DNA of 37,439 bases. Origin: Deltaproteobacteria bacterium. GTDB taxonomy: Bacteria > Desulfobacterota > Syntrophia > Syntrophales > UBA6807. Below the pieces are notes generated by a model. That model had not been told where the DNA came from. It made no database searches and was given only the letters and a program-made list of their open reading frames with translations. Position 1 is the stretch's first letter, and each line of letters begins with the position of its first letter. Position numbers and translations under genes: made by a program. Shown piece by piece: positions 30,157 through 37,439 of the stretch. The stretch is taken from positions 1 to 37,439 of the forward strand of contig DSDU01000141.1 of the NCBI GenBank assembly GCA_011056835.1. The letters are read 5' to 3'.

Positions 30157-30498
30157 ATGGTAGTTGGTGTTGGAATTATAGATATTTTTATCGTTAACAG
30201 CAGATCTCTCAAGGAAAAACGGGGAGTACTGCGCAGGGTTATACAACGGACCCGGAACAAATTTAACATTTCCATAGCTGAGATAGGAGATCATGATAGC
30301 TGGAAAAACGGGAAAATAGGGTTCGCCGTGGTCGGAAATAACGGAGGATTTGTCAATTCCATGATGGATACGATCATGCATTTTATAGAAGAACTCAATC
30401 TCGTTCATGTGGTCAACTCAAAAATTGAGATCATCAAACTTTCCGATGCTATGGATGGTGGATATGGATATATCGATGACAAGTTCTTCGAGCTATAA
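30157..30498 (+). CDS. DUF503 family protein (YlxP-like)
   Basis: IDIFIVNSRSLKEKRGVLRRVIQRTRNKFNISIAEIGDHDSW; between infB and rbfA. Confidence 0.9.
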   Translation: MVVGVGIIDIFIVNSRSLKEKRGVLRRVIQRTRNKFNISIAEIGDHDSWKNGKIGFAVVGNNGGFVNSMMDTIMHFIEELNLVHVVNSKIEIIKLSDAMDGGYGYIDDKFFEL

Positions 30499-30859
30499 GA
30501 GGGCCGACAGGGTAGGTGACCTTATACGGATGGAAATTTCCGATATCTTGCTACGGGATGTGAGAGACCCGAGAGTCCGTAACATTACGATTACCGGCGT
30601 CAAAATGAGCAGCGATCTCCGGATGGCACGAATTTTTTTCGTCCCCCTCGGTGGTGAAACCTGCAGTGAGGATATTGCCGAGGGCCTGAAGAGTGCGTCG
30701 AAGTTTTTAAGAAGAGAATTGGCTAAAAAGGTACAGCTCAGGTATGTACCCGAGATAATCTTCGCCTATGACGGTTCTTTTGAATATGGAGACCGCATCG
30801 ACAGACTCCTCGAGTCGATTCAAACGGAAGAGGCTTCTGATGATCAAGAAGATTCATGA
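30464..30859 (+). CDS. rbfA: Ribosome-binding factor A
   Basis: KRADRVGDLIRMEISDILLRDVRDPRVRNITITGVKMSSDLRMARIFF; start 30464 or 30476, overlapping ylxP. Confidence 0.93.
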   Translation: MDISMTSSSSYKRADRVGDLIRMEISDILLRDVRDPRVRNITITGVKMSSDLRMARIFFVPLGGETCSEDIAEGLKSASKFLRRELAKKVQLRYVPEIIFAYDGSFEYGDRIDRLLESIQTEEASDDQEDS

Positions 30860-31796
30860 TATCATACGATCGGGCAGTCGATTCCTCATCAGCTCTCATG
30901 TGCGACTGGATGGTGATGCCCTGGGATCGGAACTGGCGCTCTATTATGCCCTGCGTGACATGGGCAAGGAAGCGGTTATTTATAATCAGGATAAAACTCC
31001 CCGAATATACACTTTTCTGCCGGGCATCGATACAGTCGTTCACAGCCTGGACTCTCTTGATGGGTATGATGCGGTTTTTCTTTTGGATTGCAGCGATCTT
31101 GAGCGGGTGGGTGACGAATGGTCACGAATCGGGGTGATGGGTACGGTTGTTAACATAGACCACCACGTTTCCAATGATTTTTTCTCAGCATATTCTTTGG
31201 TCGATGTTGATGCGAGTTCCACCGGTGAAATTCTCTACCGGCTTATGCATGATATGGGAGTCACCATAACGAAGGACATTGCCGTGAATCTCTACACGGC
31301 GATTTTGACCGACACGGGGTCGTTCCGCTATTCGAACACGGGAAGTTTTACCTTTACAGTTGCTTCAAAACTGGTGCAGGCAGGTGCCGATCCTCGATGG
31401 GTCGCCGAGAATGTCTATGAGGCTCGATCGAACGAGCAGATGCAGCTTTTACGAGAGGCTCTGGGAAGCTTGGAGCTTTATGAGGATATTAAAACGGGCG
31501 TTATGGTTGTTTCACGGACGATGATGAGAAATACCGGCGCTATGCCCGAACATTCGGAAGGCTTTGTCGATGTGATCCGCTCAATGGGAAGTGTGACCGT
31601 TGCGGTACTCTTTCAGGAAATATCTGAGGATTATTACAAGATCAGTCTTCGCTCAAAAGGAGACGTCAATGTTGAGAAGATCGCCGCGCATTTCGGCGGT
31701 GGGGGGCATGTTAATGCGTCGGCGTGTAGAATTGCCGGGGATATAGGAGCGGTTAAAAAGAAATTACTGGATGTTCTTCGGGCTTCTTTATTATGA
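30840..31796 (+). CDS. nrnA: DHH-family bifunctional oligoribonuclease/pAp phosphatase NrnA
   Basis: SSHVRLDGDALGSELAL, FLLDCSD, NIDHHVSNDFF, GGGGHVNASACRI; start MIKKIHD at 30840. Confidence 0.93.
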   Translation: MIKKIHDIIRSGSRFLISSHVRLDGDALGSELALYYALRDMGKEAVIYNQDKTPRIYTFLPGIDTVVHSLDSLDGYDAVFLLDCSDLERVGDEWSRIGVMGTVVNIDHHVSNDFFSAYSLVDVDASSTGEILYRLMHDMGVTITKDIAVNLYTAILTDTGSFRYSNTGSFTFTVASKLVQAGADPRWVAENVYEARSNEQMQLLREALGSLELYEDIKTGVMVVSRTMMRNTGAMPEHSEGFVDVIRSMGSVTVAVLFQEISEDYYKISLRSKGDVNVEKIAAHFGGGGHVNASACRIAGDIGAVKKKLLDVLRASLL

Positions 31797-32728
31797 ATGG
31801 TATTGTTGTCATTGATAAGCCGACCGGTAAAACATCGTATGATGTCGTTCGCCATATCAAAAAGGTTTTGAAACCACGGAAGGTAGGACATACGGGTACA
31901 CTGGATCCTCTTGCGACGGGCGTACTTCCAATTTGTTTGAACGAGGCGACAAAGCTGGCGCAGTTCTTTGCACAAGATGATAAGGAATACCGTGTTGTCA
32001 TGCTCCTGGGAGTTGAAACGGATACCCTTGATGCAGACGGTTATATCGTATCGAAACAAGAACCTCGATGTAACAGGGAAGATATAGAATACGCCGTCAT
32101 GAGTTGCGTCGGCAGACAAGAACAGACACCGCCCCGCTATTCCGCCGTAAAATTTAAAGGTAAGGCTCTTTATAAGTGGACTCGGGAAGGCGTGAGCATC
32201 AATGTGCCGCCGAGGGCTGTTGAAATATTCACTATTGACCTTGAGGATATATCGGTTCCGTACGTAACATTTTGCCTGTCCTGTTCGAAGGGAACGTATA
32301 TACGGGCGCTGTGTGCGGATATCGGGAGTCGGCTGGGATGCGGGGCCTGTGTTGTTGCATTACGACGAACGCGAAGCGGACGGTTTCGGGAATGTGATGC
32401 GCTTTCGCTCAATGGATTCAAAGATGACGAGATAAAAAAACATCTTTTGGAAAATGTTATACCCTTGGATGATGCGATGCCTGATGTTTTGACGATACCG
32501 GTTGATAATACGACTGAGAAAATGATTCGGAACGGTTGTCAGCCCATGGTTGAGATCTTTGAAAACAGTGATATTTCTTCATTTAATGCGGGAGATTTGG
32601 TACAGTTCAAAGCTGAAAATAACAGCCTTGTCGCAATAGCAAGGATGGATACGGGGTGCGAAACATTGCCGCTGCTGGACAGAACAGCCCCGGTAGCCCG
32701 GCTTGTAAGGGTTTTCAATGGTCAATGA
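31793..32728 (+). CDS. truB: tRNA pseudouridine(55) synthase
   Basis: GIVVIDKPTGKTSYDVV, KVGHTGTLDPLATGVLPIC, CSKGTYIRALCADIG. Confidence 0.97.
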   Translation: MNGIVVIDKPTGKTSYDVVRHIKKVLKPRKVGHTGTLDPLATGVLPICLNEATKLAQFFAQDDKEYRVVMLLGVETDTLDADGYIVSKQEPRCNREDIEYAVMSCVGRQEQTPPRYSAVKFKGKALYKWTREGVSINVPPRAVEIFTIDLEDISVPYVTFCLSCSKGTYIRALCADIGSRLGCGACVVALRRTRSGRFRECDALSLNGFKDDEIKKHLLENVIPLDDAMPDVLTIPVDNTTEKMIRNGCQPMVEIFENSDISSFNAGDLVQFKAENNSLVAIARMDTGCETLPLLDRTAPVARLVRVFNGQ

Positions 32729-32800
32729 TTTTGAAACAGCAATAACATGCGAAAATATAAAAGTGAAGATCATAAGTTTATAAAGGGAGGATAGAGAACG

Positions 32801-33067
32801 GTGTTAGACGAAGAAAGAAAAAAGGAAGTTATCGACAATTTTAAGCTTCATGAAAACGATACGGGGTCTCCTGAAGTTCAGATTGCTCTTTTAAGTGCGA
32901 GAATTCAATATTTGACAGAGCATTTCAAGATTCATAAAAAAGATCATCATTCCAGACGAGGGCTTTTGAAGCTTGTCGGGCGCAGGAGAAAATTGCTTGA
33001 TTATCTGAAGAACAAAGAGGTGGAGCGATACAGAACGATCATTCAACGCCTCGAGATTCGACGGTAA
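32801..33067 (+). CDS. rpsO: 30S ribosomal protein S15
   Basis: [56 protein letters not shown] start with GGGAGG upstream. Confidence 0.98.
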   Translation: MLDEERKKEVIDNFKLHENDTGSPEVQIALLSARIQYLTEHFKIHKKDHHSRRGLLKLVGRRRKLLDYLKNKEVERYRTIIQRLEIRR

Positions 33068-33110
33068 TCTTAAACGAATGCTACATAAATGAAAGAGGTA
33101 TGAAAGTACA

Positions 33111-35228
33111 ATGAGTGAAATTTATTCAACTGATTTTGCGGGGAGACCCATATCAATCAAGGTAAATTATGTTGCGGGTCAGGCGAATGGCGCCGTCCTC
33201 GTGACATACGGTGAGACGGTTGTGCTTGTTACGGCCGTATCTGAAAAAAGTAAGCGTGAGAATATAGACTTCCTTCCGCTTACTGTTGATTATCAGGAAA
33301 TGACATTTGCCGCGGGAAAAATTCCGGGCGGTTTTTTTAAAAGAGAAGGACGTCCCAACGAGAAAGAGATACTGACATCGCGCTTGATTGACCGGTCCAT
33401 CCGACCCCTCATTCCCAAGGGATATTATTACGAAACACAGATTGTGGCGACGGTTCTTTCGCTTGACAGTGAGAACGGTTCGGATGTTGCGGCGATGCTC
33501 GGCGCGTCGACCGCTCTCGGGATATCCGATATTCCCTTTAACGGTCCTATTGTCGGTGTTCGGGTGGGCAGAGTCGGTGGAACGTTTATCTGCAATCCTT
33601 CGTGGGCAGAAACCGAGGATGGGGATCTCGATATCTTCCTCGTCGGCCGAAAAGTAGTCCCCGGGAGCGGCGGTAATGCATATGACGTTAACCTCGTCAT
33701 GCTTGAGGGCGGTGCCCGCGAGGTGAGCGAAGATGTCTTGGTTGATGCCATTAAATTCGGCCTTGATTCAATGCGAACGGCAATTGAGCTCCAGGATCGA
33801 CTCGTTCAGGCCGTCGGCAAGGAAAAAAGATCGTTCCATCGCCTGGAACTGGACGAAGAACTGAAGCGGCGAGTTATTGATGCTGCTGAGGGAATGCTCA
33901 AGGATGCCTATGCGACGCCCATGAAGATGGAGCGGTCACGAAAGCTGTCCGATGCACGGGATGCTGTTCTCAGTCAATGTGCATCCGAGGACGGTTCGAA
34001 TATTCTCATGGTGAGAATGATTCTCGATGAGATGGAAAAGAAGATTCTTCGGGACATGATTTTACATGAAAAGAAAAGGATCGACGGCAGGAGTTATGCC
34101 GATATCCGTCCGATAAGCTCTGAAGTGGGGTTACTCCCCCGAACCCATGGTTCGGCCCTCTTTACGCGGGGGGAAACACAGGCCCTTGCTGTTCTGACTC
34201 TGGGAACATCGTCGGACGAGCAGCGGCTGGACTGGATCAGCGGTGAGGAATTCAGGTCGTTTATGCTCCATTATAATTTCCCCCCTTACAGTGTCGGAGA
34301 GGCCAGATTTTTAAGGGGACCGGGACGAAGAGAAATAGGACATGGGGCACTCGCCCGTCGAGCGCTGCTTCCCATATTACCCTCACAGGAAGGCTTCCCC
34401 TATACGATTCGAGTCGTTTCGGAGATTCTCTCTTCCAACGGTTCATCTTCGATGGCCACGGTGTGCGGCGGCTCTCTTTCCCTTATGGACGCGGGTGTAC
34501 CTGTTGCTGATGTTGTCGCCGGCGTTGCAATGGGGCTGTTGAAAGAGGGGGAAACTGTTGTCGTTCTCACCGATATTCTGGGAGATGAAGACCATGCCGG
34601 TGATATGGATTTCAAGGTATGCGGTACCAAAAATGGAATAACGGCACTGCAGATGGACATTAAAATAGATGGTATTACCGAAGTAATTCTCCGTCAGGCC
34701 CTCAATCAGGCGAAAGAGGGACGATTCTTTATTATCGACAGAATGAAAGAAACCCTTGCTCAGCCGAGAGCTGAGATTTCAGCTTATGCACCGCGTATTA
34801 TTACACTGAAGATTCGACCTGATAGAATCAGAGACGTCATCGGTACCGGCGGCAAGAATATTCGGCAGATTATTGCTGAAACAGGCGTGTCCATTGATGT
34901 GGAAGATGACGGTACGGTTATGATCGCTTCAAACGATATGGAGGCCTCTGCAAAGGCGATCGATATGATAAATTGGCTTACTCAGGATGCCGAAGTAGGT
35001 AAGATTTATATGGGTACCGTTAAAAAAGTAGTTGATTTTGGAGCATTTGTGGAAATTCTCCCCGGTACTGAAGGGCTGGTACATATTTCACAGCTTGCAA
35101 AGGAACGAGTTAATAAAGTAACCGATATTCTCAATGAGGGCGACAAGGTTCCCGTCAAAGTAATAGAGATAGACAGGAATGGGAAAATTAAATTGAGCAG
35201 GAAAGAGGCCCTCAACCATAATGTATAA
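33111..35228 (+). CDS. pnp: Polyribonucleotide nucleotidyltransferase (PNPase)
   Basis: Duplicated RNase PH domains, KH ([24 protein letters not shown]) and S1 ([29 protein letters not shown]). Confidence 0.98.
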   Translation: MSEIYSTDFAGRPISIKVNYVAGQANGAVLVTYGETVVLVTAVSEKSKRENIDFLPLTVDYQEMTFAAGKIPGGFFKREGRPNEKEILTSRLIDRSIRPLIPKGYYYETQIVATVLSLDSENGSDVAAMLGASTALGISDIPFNGPIVGVRVGRVGGTFICNPSWAETEDGDLDIFLVGRKVVPGSGGNAYDVNLVMLEGGAREVSEDVLVDAIKFGLDSMRTAIELQDRLVQAVGKEKRSFHRLELDEELKRRVIDAAEGMLKDAYATPMKMERSRKLSDARDAVLSQCASEDGSNILMVRMILDEMEKKILRDMILHEKKRIDGRSYADIRPISSEVGLLPRTHGSALFTRGETQALAVLTLGTSSDEQRLDWISGEEFRSFMLHYNFPPYSVGEARFLRGPGRREIGHGALARRALLPILPSQEGFPYTIRVVSEILSSNGSSSMATVCGGSLSLMDAGVPVADVVAGVAMGLLKEGETVVVLTDILGDEDHAGDMDFKVCGTKNGITALQMDIKIDGITEVILRQALNQAKEGRFFIIDRMKETLAQPRAEISAYAPRIITLKIRPDRIRDVIGTGGKNIRQIIAETGVSIDVEDDGTVMIASNDMEASAKAIDMINWLTQDAEVGKIYMGTVKKVVDFGAFVEILPGTEGLVHISQLAKERVNKVTDILNEGDKVPVKVIEIDRNGKIKLSRKEALNHNV

Positions 35229-36477
35229 TAAGACGGTTCTTGACAATGGCATAAGAATTGTCACAGAAGAAATCAATCACGTCAGATCGGTGTCGCTCGG
35301 TGTGTGGGTCGAAAGCGGTTCGCGATACGAAAATCCAGTAAATAATGGAGTCGCCCACTTCATCGAGCACATGCTTTTCAAGGGAACAGAAGGCAGGTCG
35401 GCTTTTGATATCGCCTCCGCCATCGATTCCGTCGGCGGTGTCATGAATGCCTTTACGGGAAAAGAATTGACATCTTTTTATGTGAAGGTACCTGACTATC
35501 ATTGTTCAATGGCTATTGAGCTCCTTGCGGACATCTTTCATCATTCACGGTTTGATCCCGAGGAGATAGATAAGGAAAAATCGGTGGTCATTCAGGAAAT
35601 CAATATGCTGGAGGACACGCCCGACGAGTACATCCACGATTTTTTCGGACAGATTTTTTGGGATGCCCACCCGTTGGGACTGCCGATCCTCGGTACAGCC
35701 GAAACGGTGAACGCCTTTCATCGTCAGGACATTGTCGGCTTCTTTTCGGAGCGTTACAGTGGAGACAATCTGATTATAACCGCTGCGGGCAATCTGAATC
35801 ATGACGTTTTTGCGGATATGATTGAGAATGTGTTTGGTTCGTTTGTTAATAAACGGGTGAATAAGCACATTGTCACTCCGGCGGTTGCGTCGCAGGTTGC
35901 GGTTCTCAATAAGAACCTTGAACAGGTCCATGTTGTTATAGGGACCCTTGCTCCTTCCGCTACGAGCGACGTGCGATATGCTGCCTTTCTGATGAACACC
36001 GTCCTTGGTGGCAGCATGAGTTCCAGGCTGTTCCAAGAGATCAGGGAAAAGAGAGGATTGGCATATTCAATTCATTCATTTCTCGTTCCCTATAAAGATA
36101 GCGGTATGTACTGCGTCTATTTCGGCACAAGTGAGAAGAACGTAATCGATGTCATCAAGCTGGTAATGGATGAATTGAATAAAGTATGTGACGGTTTGCT
36201 GAGTGACAGCGAAATCGATTCTGCGAAAGAGCAGATGAAAGGCAATTTTCTTTTGAGCATGGAAAGTACTGATGTTCGTATGACCCGGCTGGCCAAGAAT
36301 GAAATCTACTTTGCCAGGAACATTCATTTTGATGAGGTGGTTGACAATATTGATGCCGTAACTATTGATGCTGTCAGGGCCATCGCATGTGATATGTTTC
36401 GCCCCGAAATCTTATCGATGGCTGTTCTGGGAAGAGTCAAGCGTGAAGATTTCCCCGCCCGGTTGCTGCGTTCATGA
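35221..36477 (+). CDS. M16 family zinc metallopeptidase (processing peptidase-like)
   Basis: Inverted zinc motif [14 protein letters not shown] (HxxEH); [13 protein letters not shown]. Confidence 0.95.
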   Translation: MYNKTVLDNGIRIVTEEINHVRSVSLGVWVESGSRYENPVNNGVAHFIEHMLFKGTEGRSAFDIASAIDSVGGVMNAFTGKELTSFYVKVPDYHCSMAIELLADIFHHSRFDPEEIDKEKSVVIQEINMLEDTPDEYIHDFFGQIFWDAHPLGLPILGTAETVNAFHRQDIVGFFSERYSGDNLIITAAGNLNHDVFADMIENVFGSFVNKRVNKHIVTPAVASQVAVLNKNLEQVHVVIGTLAPSATSDVRYAAFLMNTVLGGSMSSRLFQEIREKRGLAYSIHSFLVPYKDSGMYCVYFGTSEKNVIDVIKLVMDELNKVCDGLLSDSEIDSAKEQMKGNFLLSMESTDVRMTRLAKNEIYFARNIHFDEVVDNIDAVTIDAVRAIACDMFRPEILSMAVLGRVKREDFPARLLRS

Positions 36478-36926
36478 AGAAAGAAACAATAACCGTAACG
36501 GTCAGCAGAGTAAGGGGAACAGAAGATATTCCCCTGCCGGCCTACATGACGGTCCACTCCGCCGGTATGGACGTATATGCTGCAGTGGAAAAAGAGACGG
36601 TGATTCTACCCGGGGAGCGGAAATTAATTCCCACGGGTATTTCAATAGCCCTTCCCGAAGGATATGAAGCCAGTATACGACCGAGAAGCGGTCTGGCTCT
36701 TCATTACGGGGTAACGATTCTCAATGCTCCCGGTACGATTGATGCGGATTATCGTGGAGAAATAGGTGTTATCATTATTAACCACGGGGAAAACCCGTTT
36801 GTTGTAAAAAGGGGGGACAGAATAGCCCAGATGGTCATTACGGGATTCTCAAAAGTATCCTGGAGTGTTTGCGATGCACTGAATGCAACGCAGCGTGGGA
36901 GCGGTGGATTCGGTCATACCGGCTGA
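36474..36926 (+). CDS. dut: dUTP diphosphatase
   Basis: [60 protein letters not shown]-terminus. Confidence 0.97.
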   Translation: MKKETITVTVSRVRGTEDIPLPAYMTVHSAGMDVYAAVEKETVILPGERKLIPTGISIALPEGYEASIRPRSGLALHYGVTILNAPGTIDADYRGEIGVIIINHGENPFVVKRGDRIAQMVITGFSKVSWSVCDALNATQRGSGGFGHTG

Positions 36927-37439
36927 TGTTGCGAGGCAATCATGGATGATGACGATTTAATGATCGGCTTCTTGCTGTAAGGGAAATAGATTTTTATTAT
37001 TTCTGCATCTTTCGGAACAGAATGTTGCTAAGGGGAATCGGGATAAGGGCACCGCTTCTGCCGGACATTGGAAGAATTCCGAAATATTGCGCCAGGCAAT
37101 TCCAAGAATCACCTCAGCTTCTCACTATATAAACAAGAATTTTGTGAACCTGCCTTTTCAGAGTATCGTGTCTTGGCATCCTGCATACCGTTAAGAACCA
37201 ATCTCTGAGCTGTCATGCATCAAAGAACATTTTCGACTTCGAGTCGTATGTCAATATAAAAAATTGGAAATAAATGTAACTTTATTATCAAGACCAATAG
37301 TGTAAGTGCCGATTGTATGGTACGAGATATACTGATGGTAAAAATGAATGTTGAGTTATTCTTTTCTTTGGTGTATTGCTATCGCGTGAGATCTATTTAG
37401 AGCCTCCTGAAAAAGTAAAACACATTGATATAGTAATTA

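Noticed and set aside
36927-36980. Readthrough of the dut TGA as Sec (HTG-U-CCEAIMDDDD...)
   Set aside because: dUTPases normally end at GGFGxTG; no SECIS-like hairpin was seen after this TGA.
1-37439. CRISPR arrays, rRNA genes, prophage or transposase genes
   Set aside because: No regularly spaced repeats, rRNA-like sequence or transposase/integrase motifs were seen.

Overview
The window is about 37.4 kb of bacterial chromosome. Gene order and protein style suggest a Desulfobacterota/Syntrophales-like deltaproteobacterium, which is an inference with no database search. The right two-thirds is a conserved housekeeping block: selA-rluD-pgeF; rho-rpmE-prfA-prmC-murA-hisD; tRNA-Gly(CCC); rimP-nusA-infB-ylxP-rbfA-nrnA-truB-rpsO-pnp-M16 protease-dut. 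The left third is accessory: Nudix hydrolase, EEP-family hydrolase, EmrAB-like efflux pair, a TAXI-type TRAP transporter cluster with a diaminopentanoate-dehydrogenase-like gene, small orphan genes and decayed gene remnants. The most interesting signal is at 2251-2436: a small one-TM protein whose reading frame is stopped in the ORF track by an in-frame TGA (2341-2343). That TGA is followed at a bacterial-SECIS-like distance by a perfect 6-bp hairpin with an AGGU loop. The frame continues 30 more codons with a U-x4-C motif and ends before a strong intrinsic terminator. selA lies 13 kb away, so I propose an unannotated membrane-anchored selenoprotein. Other second-look items are two intrinsic terminators placed almost flush against start codons (DUF1850 gene and rimP), a promoter-plus-terminator leader before rimP-nusA-infB, a long rho leader, and two CoA-metabolism gene remnants missed by the ORF track.
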